DNA of 64,000 bases from Aulostomus chinensis (Eukaryota; Chordata; Actinopteri; Syngnathiformes; Aulostomidae). A model generated the notes under the pieces. The model was not told the DNA's origin and made no database searches. It saw nothing but the letters and a program-made list of their open reading frames with translations. The stretch covers positions 31,709,420 through 31,773,419 of the forward strand of contig JBBMOA010000004.1 in the NCBI GenBank assembly GCA_037954235.1, given 5' to 3'. The position numbers were made by a program, and so were the translations under genes. Positions 10,497 to 22,234 of this stretch are shown here, in pieces (the stretch's first letter is position 1; every line of letters begins with the position of its first letter).

Positions 10497-10820
10497 ATCA
10501 CTTTGTATCTTTTGGTTCGATTGAACTGTTATACCAACGTGTTGCTGATTGATTGCTGCATTGTGTTTAATAAACATTTTTAATCATAAGAGAGAAGTCG
10601 CAGTGTCTTTTGTGTCCAAAACTGTGGTCACGTGTCTCAGTGATAGGCAGCGCTCTGATCTCACCCTTCTAAGATCAGAGTTGTCCCTGTTTAGTTGATA
10701 TTACAGAATATTGACTGTTTAGTGGATAACCTCTGTTTGAGACTGACAATTTTTCCAAATTTGGTCAAAATTTTAGTTTCCCTGAACTCATCAGGGTGGT
10801 GCCCCGATTGATTAATATTC
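10000..10820. other. Copy-A-only segment of the duplication
   Basis: Sequence present in copy A but absent from copy B, where flanking sequence joins near 17580-17620. It includes two CA runs and no gene I can support. It could be an insertion into A or a deletion from B. Confidence 0.6.
10419..10493. repeat. (CA)n microsatellite, interrupted
   Basis: CA run with TA and TC interruptions, inside the copy-A-only segment. Confidence 0.97.
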
Positions 10821-10952
10821 AATATGAATTAGTATTTCATTCAATAATCAAAAATTATATTCATAATTATTGACAATTATAATTTTGACCAAATCGCTCC
10901 TCAACGCACAACATTGGCAATAAAGTCTTTTCTGGTTCTAACCCCCCCTCCC

Positions 10953-10954
<2 letters not shown>

Positions 10955-10996
<42 letters not shown>
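10955..10996. repeat. (CA)n microsatellite
   Basis: CA run after a CCCCCCTCCCC stretch; expanded in copy B at 17753-17822. Confidence 0.97.
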
Positions 10997-10998
<2 letters not shown>

Positions 10999-11458
10999 TT
11001 CTGTAAATGTGGCTTCAGTTTCTTTGATTCTAGTTTCTTATTTCATGGTTCAGTTGTTGACACTCAGTCTTTTCTCAGCGTTCCTGTTATCTTGTCTCTC
11101 CTGCTTCATGTGAATTAAAAGAATATTTTTCAAGTTGATCTGAAACTAAGCTGAGACTAGTTAGACTGTGGATGACCGACACTCTCTGGGTTTAGCAGCA
11201 GCTCAGCCACCTCATGTGATTGAACTACTGTGTTTGTACCAGCACACTACAACTGGAGAACAGTCCATTTATTTGACTTCTTGACATACGGAACACAGAA
11301 CATCAGAGCAGTTGAGGGCCGACTGGAGCAAACAGTGAGGGAGTCAATCCAGAAATGCAGCTGCTGCCTCGTGGACATGAGCCAGTTGATTTGAGCCGTT
11401 TCAAACACACGTCTATCTGAACCATGCAGATCAACAACACCTCCAACAGGAAGCCTAC

Positions 11459-11513
11459 CTGAGCTCCACAGCACCAGCAGCACCAGCAGCACCAGCAGCA
11501 CCCTGCCATCCAT
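11459..11513 (-). CDS. Signal-peptide exon (copy A), probable first coding exon of an SRCR gene
   Basis: Minus strand: ATG at 11513, then MDGRVLLVLLVLLVLWSS, ending in a phase-1 donor G|GTAGGC at 11458/11459. It is 18 codons plus one base. The polar start followed by an uninterrupted Leu/Val core and WSS fits a secretory signal peptide. The core is coded by a GCTGGT-type tandem repeat, so its length may vary. An in-frame upstream ATG at 11558 would add 15 residues and is less likely as a signal start. The donor phase matches the phase-1 acceptors of the SRCR exons downstream on the same strand (6.6-0 kb). Assignment to that gene is inference. Confidence 0.6.
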
Positions 11514-12407
11514 GTCCAGTGTCAAGCTCCTCCGATCGTCTGCTACTAGTTTCTTCACTCTTATTTCCTCATCAGGACTCTTAAGTGCAGCTTTTCATGT
11601 CCGTGTCAACAGCTCCTGATGTGCTGAAGTGATACAAAGATAAAGCTGAGGGTCGGACACGTCATCCACATCAGAGTTGCGACACTCATGATCTTCTGAT
11701 CAGATGAGCAGTTTCCTCTCCTTCACTGCTGCAGACGCATCAGATTGTCAGCACCACATCTCCTGTTTCCTGATGTAAAACGACACCTACTTCATAAAAC
11801 AAGCCTGACCAACTTAACACATTTCATGTCAACTGCATTTAACAACACAGAGATGTTTTGTTGAATCCTACTAGAGGTGAATCTCATCCATGATTCTCCA
11901 GACATTTTTTAAATCAAGATCCTGGGGGTGGACTGTCTTTGGGAAGCTGAGGTGTCTGGTGGTCTTGGTGGACCCTCTGTAGCTCAACTGAGACCACCAG
12001 AGTCAGTGTGACTGTAAGCCTTCAAAGCCAGCATGAAGGAGCTGGTTTTATCTTTGAAGGGGAAATCACACACACAGCTACTCTCAGTTCCCAAATGTGT
12101 GTGTCCTCACTCCTCCGTCCTCCTGCTGCCCTCAGAATACAGACACAATTCAACCTGGTAGGTCTGGTGCATAGAAGTGCTCCTGAAAAGATTTGTGTCA
12201 GCCCACAGCTGGCTGTTCTTACCTGGAACCTCAAGATGAAACTGCTTCCACAGATTGGAAATGAATCTGATGTTGACTTTTGGACAAATCACCTGTTCAT
12301 CAGTTCAACCATCACTTCCATCCATTTTCTACTTCTTATCTTATGATAGAAAGGAGTCTATCTGCTGTGTGACGGAGGCAGTTACTGTGAGCTGCTGCAT
12401 GTCTCAG

Positions 12408-12409
<2 letters not shown>

Positions 12410-12459
<50 letters not shown>
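12410..12459. repeat. (GT)n microsatellite
   Basis: GT run in copy A; its counterpart in copy B is 19236-19286. Confidence 0.97.
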
Positions 12460-12460
<1 letters not shown>

Positions 12461-12589
12461 AGTGACGTGCGGTCAGGGGAGGCAAGTGAGGCTTTGGAAA
12501 GATACTACAAAATTTTATATACATGATTATATACACTACTTTTTCAATTAGAATGTGGATCAGATCAGCTGATTTCAGTGTGAAGTCCA

Positions 12590-12705
12590 TCCCTCCATCC
12601 ACTTTCTATTCTTATCCTTTAAGGGTCACGGGGGGGGGGGGGCGATCCCAGGTGACATTGGACAAGAGGCAGGGTTCACCCTGGACAGGTCACCAGTCCA
12701 TCAGG
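12590..12705 (-). repeat. SINE fragment (3' part)
   Basis: CCATCCACTTTCTATTCTTA, AAGGGTCACGGGG, a poly-G run and CACCAGTCCATCA match the 3' part of the SINE seen at 7207. The copy-B counterpart (19430-19535) has a slightly longer poly-G run. Confidence 0.6.
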
Positions 12706-13021
12706 AGAAATGAGGTGGTCGGTATCATGCAACCTAAACTAAAACATTAGTCAGATCAAATTCAGGTTAAAGCAAGAGTCTCCAGATCAAAGTCAGAATT
12801 CCTGATGATGTCATCAGGACTTTGACAGTACCTAGAATTCTGTCTTTGATCTCAGGAGGACATGAAAGAAACACAATTGAGGAAAGTAGAAGAGAGCACA
12901 TTCAGCTTCATTAGAAACACTTGAACTGTTGAACAGTAGAATTTGTTTGAAACAGTTTACAACACTTAGTGACAGGATTGAAGAGGGAAGATTTTTCTAC
13001 TTTAAATTTAATTCTAACTTC

Positions 13022-13100
13022 AAAGTCAAGTCAAGTCAAGTCAATTTTATTTATAAATGCCAAATCACAACAGAAGTTATCACATGACACTTTACAAGTT
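13022..13100 (-). repeat. L2-type LINE 3' tail fragment
   Basis: GTCAAGTCAAGTCAAGTCAA followed by TTTTATTTATAAATGCC and ACATGACACTTTACAAG: a reverse-oriented LINE 3' end with a 5-bp tandem tail. Same piece at 19857-19930. Confidence 0.6.
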
Positions 13101-13105
13101 TATCT

Positions 13106-13800
13106 ACTGAGATCGGTACCCTGGAAGGTATCACCTTGGCCCCCAGCACGACCCTAAGGAACCTTGGAGTTCTCTTTGATGAGGATCTGTCCTTTAATGC
13201 CCACATTAAGCAAATTTCTAGGACTGCTTTCTTTCATTTGTGAAACATTGCTGAGATCAGACACATCCTGTCTCAAAAAGATGCAGAAAAACTAGTCCAT
13301 GCCTTTGTCTGCCTTTTGCCTTGCCTTTGAGAATTCAAAATTCTCCTTCTAACATACAAAGTCCTCAACAGTCAGGCTCCTTCATACCTGACAGAGCTCC
13401 TAGTCTCCTATTATTCAGCTAGAACCCTTCGCTCCCAGGATGCAGGATTACTGGTGGTTCCTAGAGTTCTAAAAGTACACTGGGAGCCAGAGCCTTCAGC
13501 TATCAGGCTCCCCTCCTGTGGAACCGTCTCCCAGTTTCGGTCCAGGATGCAGACACCCTCTCGACCTATAAGAACAGACTAAAGACCTTCCTTTTTGATC
13601 AGGCTTATAGTTAGGCTGCTTAGGCTGGCCCTTAGATATGCTGCTATAGGCTTAGGCTGCTGGGGGATCTCCCATGGTGCACTGGGCTTCTCTCTCCTCC
13701 TCTCTGTCCTCCTGTATGTGTCATACATAAATCATACTCATACGTATTACGAACTCGTCTCCTTTTCCGGAGCCTGAGTTTATTGACTGATTGACTGAAA
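13106..13800 (+). repeat. L2-type LINE ORF2 3' fragment
   Basis: Conceptual translation in broken frames gives NLGVLFDEDLSFNAHIKQIS, EIRHILSQKDAEKLVHAFV and later TYKVLNSQAPSYLTELLVSY and TLRSQDAGLLVVPRV, the standard C-terminal motif order of L2-clade ORF2, then a 3' UTR. Frameshifted and internally deleted after VHAFV. The open frame at 13595-13777 lies in its 3' UTR and is not a gene. Confidence 0.8.
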
Positions 13801-14200
13801 ACGAGCAAACATAATAGGGTCTTCGCCTGAAGTACCTTCAGGCTCAGGCCCTAACAAATCATGTCAGAGATGTGTTCTAACACCCCTCAGTAATGGTCAG
13901 GAAACACAACAACCTTTTGTTTATTTCCATGATTTTCTTGAGGTTCATTTTACCATTTTTTTAAACTGAAATCGAGGGTTTACTGACTAAAAAAAGGTCC
14001 AGAGGCCCACAACAAAATATTCAAATCAATATTTCCATGGATAAGGAAGCCTAACAAGGAAACCAAGAGATGGGAAACAACTTGGATGATAGAAAATTGT
14101 TTTTAGTTTATTTGACAGCTGATTGAAGACGTGGGTCAAAACTGACCTGTTCACATAAGAGATGGGAACAGAAAGCTAACACAAGAGGAAGGTTGAAGCT

Positions 14201-14660
14201 ATGAAAAAGGAGTTTGATAAAAATCTTGAACTGACAGTAGAAATATCCTTTTGTATGTTTACCTTTGTTGACAGAAGTCACTTTAGCTTGGCAGTGAAAA
14301 GAATCTCTGCTAGCTTGACGAATAAGTGGCACAAACTGGGTTCAAGCTGGACTTTGGACACTGGTATCTGCAACAACTCCCATCAACTCCTAATCTAGCA
14401 TCTCTGCTGTGGCTCAAACTATTTTACAGAACATTTGACAGACCTGTGGAGCAGTGAGGACAGACATGAGTTGATGCACATGATCCACTGAAGCGCCATT
14501 TTACCCTGCCACTGAGGTCACCAACATGAGCTGGAGTTGGGACTCTTGAACTGAACCTGGTATCACAGCGACACCTACTGCTGCTAAATGGAACAGCGAC
14601 ATTGAACCCAAGTACAGGATTGAAGGGAGACTGATGGTCGCTGTTTGGGTTTTTGAAGAA
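14201..14660. other. Unique part of duplicated block, no gene recognised
   Basis: Open frames on both strands (for example minus 14424-14663, 79 codons) recur in every copy of this segment (21253-21492 and 42620-42859). They are kept because the DNA is duplicated; no domain, signal or splice site supports them. Confidence 0.5.
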
Positions 14661-14731
14661 CAAGGAGGGCGTTGGTTCAAGCTGGATTTTCAGAGACTAT
14701 TTCCCCAACCTCTACATTGGCATCTACACTG

Positions 14732-14812
14732 TCATCCAGTCAGGTGACTGAAGTCATCCAGTCATGTGACTGAAGTCATCCAGTCATGTGACTGAAGTCA
14801 TCCATTCATGTC
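14732..14812. repeat. 22-bp minisatellite
   Basis: About 3.5 units of TCATCCAGTCATGTGACTGA-AG, each containing the dyad CAGTCA-TG-TGACTG. Same array at 21561; other arrays at 42501, 44244 and 63782. Confidence 0.85.
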
Positions 14813-15022
14813 AGTGATGTCACTTGGCAGGACTGTCATTGCCATCACATTCTAGAAAAGAACCCAGACTCCACATTTACTCCTGTCTATTATTGTGTCC
14901 CACCCTCCTGGTCCTTACTCTGAATTCTCAGAGTTTATATCCAGTTCAGTTCTCAAAACAGATGAAGTCATGAGTGTAGATTAATTTCCTTTTCTCCACT
15001 GATTATATGTCAAGGTTTGTGT

Positions 15023-15358
15023 GTGGGGGTGGAGCCTATCCAAGCAGCCTTCGGACAAGAGGCGGGGTTCATCCTGGATGTGTCACCAGTCCATCACAGG
15101 GCCAACACATAGAGACAGACAACCATTCACACTCACAGCCACACCTAAAGTCAATTTAGAGTATCAATCAGCCTCGTCCCCTCTTGATGTCTTTGGACTG
15201 TGGGAGGAAGCTGGAGTACCAGAGAGAACCCACACAGACACAGGGAGAACATGCAGACTCCACACAGAAAGATCCTGTGCTCAAGTTTGGGCTCAAACCT
15301 GGAACCTTTTCGCTGTGAGGCAACAGTGCTGACCACTGCACAACCATGTCTCCCAGGA
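15023..15358 (-). repeat. tRNA-derived SINE at the duplication junction
   Basis: Same SINE and orientation as 7207-7546 with shared private changes; it lies exactly where copy A ends and copy B begins, making it a candidate substrate for unequal recombination. Confidence 0.75.
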
Positions 15359-16430
15359 TATATTATCCAAGAATTATTTTGATTTATGATATGATTATTG
15401 ACATTTTAACAATTTTACCACTTCAATAATAATGTACCACCTAATAAATCAAGTGCACACTTTATCTCTGTTCCTGTCATGACTTGAGCTTGGATGAGAA
15501 CCCAAAGCCACGACTCCCAGGCAAGGTGCCAGATGAAGAAAGTTTATTACTAAAGTACAAATCCAAACCACTCTTATGAGGAAAAAAGCCTAAACTACAA
15601 AAACTCAAACTCACTCGACTGAGGAGAACCTGACTAGACAAAGTGACAAAGAAACTCAAAGTTAGATCAAGTAAGGAGCATGGCATGGAAAACAAAACCT
15701 GACTAGACAAAGATTCAACAAAAACACAAACTTGATGAGGCATTAAATGACGTAGCACGTTTGGAACTGACGGAAAAGACAAACTCCAGAAGAAAGAAAC
15801 TCCAAAAAGAAACTGAAATTCCAGACTGGAGTACCAAGACTCTGAGAGGGTCATGTTCACTCAGACCTGGATTAACAACTGTGTCATGATGAGTTTCCAG
15901 GACCTTTTCAATTATGGTGCTATGAGCCAACTTAAAGGAAATAGAAGGGAGCTGTGCCCCCCCTCCCCCCTCCCTCAGTGGAGGAGGAGAGGAGCAGGAG
16001 ACCTGTCACAGGAGAGGAGAGGTGCTGGTGACCAGTAAACCTGCCTCAGTGGTCTTTTCTGGTGTCAAATGCTCACACGTACACACAATTATCACAGTTA
16101 CTGAGGACAGAAAAATGATGGAGGTCGTACTGGAGAAGAGTTCAAACTGGAGCCAGGAGGCAACGACCATTCCATCATCCATCTTCCAGCATTCCCCTCC
16201 AGCACTCACTATCACCCAGAAGTCCATCCTGTTAGACTGGAAACCTCCAAACAACCTCAACATCCTACAGTGGAAGAAGCTGCTGATGAGCAGAAATCCC
16301 TGGAAAAATGTCTGCATCCATCAACCATGAAACCACCAACTTCAGTAAAACCTGGTCCACTACCATCAATAAATGAACCTGACCTCCAACCCTCAAAGTG
16401 ACATTGAACACACAAACACCCAACACATTC

Positions 16431-16431
<1 letters not shown>

Positions 16432-16527
<96 letters not shown>
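16432..16527. repeat. (CA)n microsatellite
   Basis: Long CA run in copy B, expanded relative to copy A. Confidence 0.98.
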
Positions 16528-16528
<1 letters not shown>

Positions 16529-17752
16529 AGCTCCATTCACCCTTTATTCTTTTTAAAATGTCTTTATTTGTTCATACATTTATTGTTTTCATTACAATAT
16601 CATAATTATATTATATTTAATATTATTGTTGCTGTATTAGAAACATTTCTACTGATCGTGGTGATAACAACAAAAGCATTGAAAAGGATACCATTGATTC
16701 TGAATAATACAGAATTACTGCATGATGAAATTATTATTATTGTTATTATTATTAATACTCTCACTCAATCAATATTTTGTTCTATTTTATTATTAATAAT
16801 GTATCATTTCAGACATTATAACTATGTTCTGGTCTCTTTCTCCTCGTCTACTTGCTTGTTTATATATTTTTTGACAGTAGAAATGCTACAAATCCTGTAT
16901 GAGGAATCACTGCAAGTGGAGGAGGAAAAAATATGAACAGCAAACCAGAGATGAACAATTTATCCTCATTCACCATTATTATTACCAAACACAAGTTATT
17001 AATGAAATGTGACACTTCTCTCTCATTATTATAATTATTATTATTATTATCATTATTATTATCACTGTTTTTGTGGCATCACTGTTTTCTGGTTCTCATC
17101 CCTACTCTTGCTATTATTGTTCTGGCATTAACAACGTTGTTAATGATGACATCACCTTTATATTAATATCACAACTATGGTTATTGTTTTTCTTATTATG
17201 GTGATAGTCATTAATTACATATTTCTACTCTTTGTCTCCTATGTGTTTGTTTATTCTTTGCTGTACAAAATGATTGTGGAATTATATTTTATTGATATTT
17301 CTGTATGATAGAAACCAGAGGTTCTCAATTACAAATGTTAAAAGGCCTTAAAGTAGGATTTATTTCTCTACCCATTCATTTATTCTATTTCTTTTTTCAA
17401 TGATCTTCTTCAGATGTCATTCATCAGCCTACCATGATAGATATTCATCATTCATTATTAATATGATTGAGATACAAAGATAATGAACACAACACACACA
17501 CCATCAATTTACACACAACACTGACACAATATTAGTCTCTCATTATTAATGAATTATTGATTTGTTGAAATTATTTTTAGCTTATTTCTTTTTTATTCAT
17601 TTTATTTTATTTAATATTCAATATTAATTTGTATTTCATTCAATAATCAAAAATTATATTCATTATTATTGATTATTATAATTTTGACCAAATCGCTCCT
17701 CAATGCACAACATTGGCAAAAAAGTCTTTTCTGGTTCTGACCCCCCCTCCCC

Positions 17753-17758
17753 ACACAC

Positions 17759-17822
<64 letters not shown>
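17753..17822. repeat. (CA)n microsatellite
   Basis: CA run with one CG interruption; longer than its counterpart at 10955. Confidence 0.97.
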
Positions 17823-17825
<3 letters not shown>

Positions 17826-18285
17826 TTCTGCAAATGTGGCTTCAGTGTCTTTGATTCTTGTCTCTTATTTCATGGTTCAGTTGTTGACACTCAGTCTTTT
17901 CTCAGCGTTCCTGTTATCTTGTCTCTCCTGCTTCATGTAAATTAAAAGAATATTTTTCAAGTTGATCTGAAACTAAGCTGAGACTAGTTAGACTGTGGAT
18001 GACCGACACTCTCTGGGTTTAGCAGCAGCTCAGCCACCTCATGTGATTGAACTACTGTGTTTGTACCAGCACACTACAACTGGAGAACAGTCCATTTATT
18101 TGACTTCTTGACATACGGAACACAGAACATCAGAGCAGTTGAGGGCCGACTGGAGCAAACAGTGAGGGAGTCAATCCAGAAATGCAGCTGCTGCCTCCAG
18201 GACATGAGCCAGCTGATTTGAGCCGTTTCAAACACACGTCTATCTGAACCATGCAGATCAACAACACCTCCAACAGGAAGCCTAC

Positions 18286-18340
18286 CTGAGCTCCACAGCA
18301 CCAGCAGCACCAGCAGCACCAGCAGCACCCTGCCATCCAT
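18286..18340 (-). CDS. Signal-peptide exon (copy B)
   Basis: Exact positional copy of 11459-11513: ATG at 18340, MDGRVLLVLLVLLVLWSS, phase-1 donor G|GTAGGC. No change in the coding part. If both copies are transcribed there are two alternative first exons, or two genes, feeding the SRCR exons on the same strand; the sequence alone does not decide. Confidence 0.6.
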
Positions 18341-19234
18341 GTCCAGTGTCAAGCTCCTCCGATCGTCTGCTACTAGTTTCTTCACTCTTATTTCCTCATC
18401 AGGACTCTTAAGTGCAGCTTTTCATGTCCGTGTCAACAGCTCCTGATGTGCTGAAGTGATACAAAGATAAAGCTGAGGGTCGGACACGTCATCCACATCA
18501 GAGTTGCGACACTCATGATCTTCTGATCAGATGAGCAGTTTCCTCTCCTTCACTGCTGCAGACGCATCAGATTGTCAGCACCACATCTCCTGTTTCCTGA
18601 TGTAAAACGACACCTACTTCATAAAACAAGCCTGACCAACTTAACACATTTCATGTCAACTGCATTTAACAACACAGAGATGTTTTGTTGAATCCTACTA
18701 GAGGTGAATCTCATCCATGATTCTCCAGACATTTTTTAAATCAAGATCCTGGGGGTGGACTGTCTTTGGGAAGCTGAGGTGTCTGGTGGTCTTGGTGGAC
18801 CCTCTGTAGCTCAACTGAGACCACCAGAGTCAGTGTGACTGTAAGCCTTCAAAGCCAGCATGAAGGAGCTGGTTTTATCTTTGAAGGGGAAATCACACAC
18901 ACAGCTACTCTCAGTTCCCAAATGTGTGTGTCCTCACTCCTCCGTCCTCCTGCTGCCCTCAGAATACAGACACAATTCAACCTGGTAGGTCTGGTGCATA
19001 GAAGTGCTCCTGAAAAGATTTGTGTCAGCCCACAGCTGGCTGTTCTTACCTGGAACCTCAAGATGAAACTGCTTCCACAGATTGGAAATGAATCTGATGT
19101 TGACTTTTGGACAAATCACCTGTTCATCAGTTCAACCATCACTTCCATCCATTTTCTACTTCTTATCTTATGATAGAAAGGAGTCTATCTGCTGTGTGAC
19201 GGAGGCAGTTACTGTGAGCTGCTGCATGTCTCAG

Positions 19235-19235
<1 letters not shown>

Positions 19236-19286
<51 letters not shown>
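19236..19286. repeat. (GT)n microsatellite
   Basis: GT run in copy B of the duplicated block. Confidence 0.97.
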
Positions 19287-19287
<1 letters not shown>

Positions 19288-19429
19288 AGTGACGTGCGGT
19301 CAGGGGAGGCAAGTGAGGCTTTGGAAAGATACTACAAAATTTTATATACATGATTATATACACTACTTTTTCAATTAGAATGTGGATCAGATCAGCTGAT
19401 TTCAGTGTGAAGTCCATCCCTCCATCCAC

Positions 19430-19535
19430 TTTCTATTCTTATCCTTTAAGGGTCACGGGGGGGGGGGGGGGCGATCCCAGGTGACATTGGACAAGAGGCA
19501 GGGTTCACCCTGGACAGGTCACCAGTCCATCAGGA
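19430..19535 (-). repeat. SINE fragment (3' part)
   Basis: Copy-B counterpart of 12590-12705, with a longer poly-G run (about 19457-19471). Confidence 0.6.
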
Positions 19536-19856
19536 GAAATGAGGTGGTCGGTATCATGCAACCTAAACTAAAACATTAGTCAGATCAAATTCAGGTTAAA
19601 GCAAGAGTCTCCAGATCAAAGTCAGAATTCCTGATGATGTCATCAGGACTTTGACAGTACCTAGAATTCTGTCTTTGATCTCAGGAGGACATGAAAGAAA
19701 CACAATTGAGGAAAGTAGAAGAGAGCACATTCAGCTTCATTAGAAACACTTGAACTGTTGAACAGTAGAATTTGTTTGAAACAGTTTACAACACTTAGTG
19801 ACAGGATTGAAGAGGGAAGATTTTTCTACTTTAAATTTAATTCTAACTTCAAAGTC

Positions 19857-19930
19857 AAGTCAAGTCAAGTCAATTTTATTTATAAATGCCAAATCACAAC
19901 AGAAGTTATCACATGACACTTTACAAGTTT
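19857..19930 (-). repeat. L2-type LINE 3' tail fragment
   Basis: Copy-B counterpart of 13022-13100. Confidence 0.6.
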
Positions 19931-19934
19931 ATCT

Positions 19935-20630
19935 ACTGAGATCGGTACCCTGGAAGGTATCACCTTGGCCCCCAGCACGACCCTAAGGAACCTTGGAGTT
20001 CTCTTTGATGAGGATCTGTCCTTTAATGCCCACATTAAGCAAATTTCTAGGACTGCTTTCTTTCATTTGTGAAACATTGCTGAGATCAGACACATCCTGT
20101 CTCAAAAAGATGCAGAAAAACTAGTCCATGCCTTTGTCTGCCTTTTGCCTTGCCTTTGAGAATTCAAAATTCTCCTTCTAACATACAAAGTCCTCAACAG
20201 TCAGGCTCCTTCATACCTGACAGAGCTCCTAGTCTCCTATTATTCAGCTAGAACCCTTCGCTCCCAGGATGCAGGGTTACTGGTGGTTCCTAGAGTTCTA
20301 AAAGTACACTGGGAGCCAGAGCCTTCAGCTATCAGGCTCCCCTCCTGTGGAACCGTCTCCCAGTTTCGGTCCAGGATGCAGACACCCTCTCGACCTATAA
20401 GAACAGACTAAAGACCTTCCTTTTTGATCAGGCTTATAGTTAGGCTGCTTAGGCTGGCCCTTAGATATGCTGCTATAGGCTTAGGCTGCTGGGGGATCTC
20501 CCATGGTGCACTGGGCTTCTCTCTCCTCCTCTCTGTCCTCCTGTATGTGTCATACATAAATCATACTCATACGTATTACGAACTCGTCTCCTTTTCCGGA
20601 GCCTGAGTTTATTGACTGATTGACTGAAAA
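19935..20630 (+). repeat. L2-type LINE ORF2 3' fragment
   Basis: Copy-B counterpart of 13106-13800, with the same frame breaks, so the LINE had decayed before the duplication. Confidence 0.8.
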
Positions 20631-21560
20631 CGAGCAAACATAATAGGGTCTTCGCCTGAAGTACCTTCAGGCTCAGGCCCTAACAAATCATGTCAGAGAT
20701 GTGTTCTAACACCCCTCAGTAATGGTCAGGAAACACAACAACCTTTTGTTTATTTCCATGATTTTCTTGAGGTTCATTTTACCATTTTTTTAAACTGAAA
20801 TCGAGGGTTTACTGACTAAAAAAAGGTCCAGAGGCCCACAACAAAATATTCAAATCAATATTTCCATGGATAAGGAAGCCTAACAAGGAAACCAAGAGAT
20901 GGGAAACAACTTGGATGATAGAAAATTGTTTTTAGTTTATTTGACAGCTGATTGAAGACGTGGGTCAAAACTGACCTGTTCACATAAGAGATGGGAACAG
21001 AAAGCTAACACAAGAGGAAGGTTGAAGCTATGAAAAAGGAGTTTGATAAAAATCTTGAACTGACAGTAGAAATATCCTTTTGTATGTTTACCTTTGTTGA
21101 CAGAAGTCACTTTAGCTTGGCAGTGAAAAGAATCTCTGCTAGCTTGACAAATAAGTGGCACAAACTGGGTTCAAGCTGGACTTTGGACACTGGTATCTGC
21201 AACAACTCCCATCAACTCCTAATCTAGCATCTCTGCTGTGGCTCAAACTATTTTACAGAACATTTGACAGACCTGTGGAGCAGTGAGGACAGACATGAGT
21301 TGATCCACATGATCCACTGAAGCGCCATTTTACCCTGCCACTGAGGTCACCAACATGAGCTGGAGTTGGGACTCTTGAACTGAACCTGGTATCACAGCGA
21401 CACCTACTGCTGCTAAATGGAACAGCAACATTGAACCCAAGTACAGGATTGAAGGGAGACTGATGGTCGCTGTTTGGGTTTTTGAAGAACAAGGAGGGCG
21501 TTGGTTCAAGCTGGATTCTCAGAGACTATTTCCCCAACCTCTACATTGGCATCTACACTG

Positions 21561-21641
21561 TCATCCAGTCAGGTGACTGAAGTCATCCAGTCATGTGACT
21601 GAAGTCATCCAGTCATGTGACTGAAGTCATCCATTCATGTC
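21561..21641. repeat. 22-bp minisatellite
   Basis: Copy-B counterpart of 14732-14812, same unit number. Confidence 0.85.
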
Positions 21642-21851
21642 AGTGATGTCACTTGGCAGGACTGTCATTGCCATCACATTCTAGAAAAGAACCCAGACTC
21701 CACATTTACTCCTGTCTATTATTGTGTCCCATCCTCCTGGTCCTTACTCTGAATTCTCAGAGTTTATATCCAGTTCAGTTCTCAAAACAGATGAAGTCAT
21801 GAGTGTAGATTAATTTCCTTTTCTCCACTGATTATATGTCAAGGTTTGTGT

Positions 21852-22165
21852 GTGGGGGTGGAGCCTATCCAAGCAGCCTTTGGACAAGAGGCGGGGTTCA
21901 TCCTGGATGTGTCACCAGTCTGTCACAGGGCCAACACATAGAGACAGACAACCATTCACACTCACAGCCACACCTACAGTCAATTTAGAGTATCAATCAG
22001 CCTCGTCCCCTCTTGATGTCTTTGGACTGTGGGAGGAAGCTGGAGTACCAGAGAGAACCCACACAGACACAGGGAGAACATGCAGACTCCACACAGCTGG
22101 GGCTCGAATCTGGAACCTTCTTGCTGTGAGGCCACAGTGCTGACCACTGCACCATTGTGTCCCCT
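21852..22165 (-). repeat. tRNA-derived SINE
   Basis: Third SINE of this orientation; its 3' (low-coordinate) part matches 15023-15358, but its 5' head differs (GGGGCTCGAATCTGGAACC). It closes copy B. Confidence 0.75.
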
Positions 22166-22234
22166 GAAAATGCCACCAGATCGTTTGGATTTCCTTTAAA
22201 ATCAAGTACACATGAACATGAAGAGGTTTTCACA

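Larger units (their letters stand above)
7209..15027 (+). repeat. Segmental duplication, copy A
   Basis: First of two head-to-tail copies of one unit; copy B follows at 15028-21856. Same order in both: SINE, LTR-like piece, CA repeat, AT-rich tract, signal-peptide exon, GT repeat, L2 fragment and 22-bp minisatellite. Copy A carries ~284 bp near 7985-8265 and ~700 bp near 10000-10820 that copy B lacks. Elsewhere the two look nearly identical by eye, including non-coding sequence, so duplication is recent or the copies are converting. A SINE lies at each boundary. Confidence 0.92.
15028..21856 (+). repeat. Segmental duplication, copy B
   Basis: Second head-to-tail copy of the unit at 7209-15027; offset is about 7812 bp at the left end, 7528 after the first gap, and 6827-6829 after the second. 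Differences are mainly the two gaps, microsatellite lengths, a 2-bp poly-G change and scattered substitutions. A third, partial start of the unit follows at 21852-22165. Confidence 0.92.

Noticed and set aside
10630..10690. tRNA-like string (AGCGCTCTGATCTC...GATCAGAG)
   Set aside because: Forms a local stem but lacks A box, T arm and acceptor pairing.
12008..12346. 112-codon ORF conserved exactly at 18835-19173
   Set aside because: Conservation is explained by the tandem DNA duplication; no splice sites, domain or signal found.
13595..13777. 60-codon ORF, also 20424-20606
   Set aside because: In the 3' UTR of an L2 fragment; duplicated with it.
14732..14812. CRISPR-like array
   Set aside because: Units are contiguous with no distinct spacers, and the genome is eukaryotic; it is a minisatellite.
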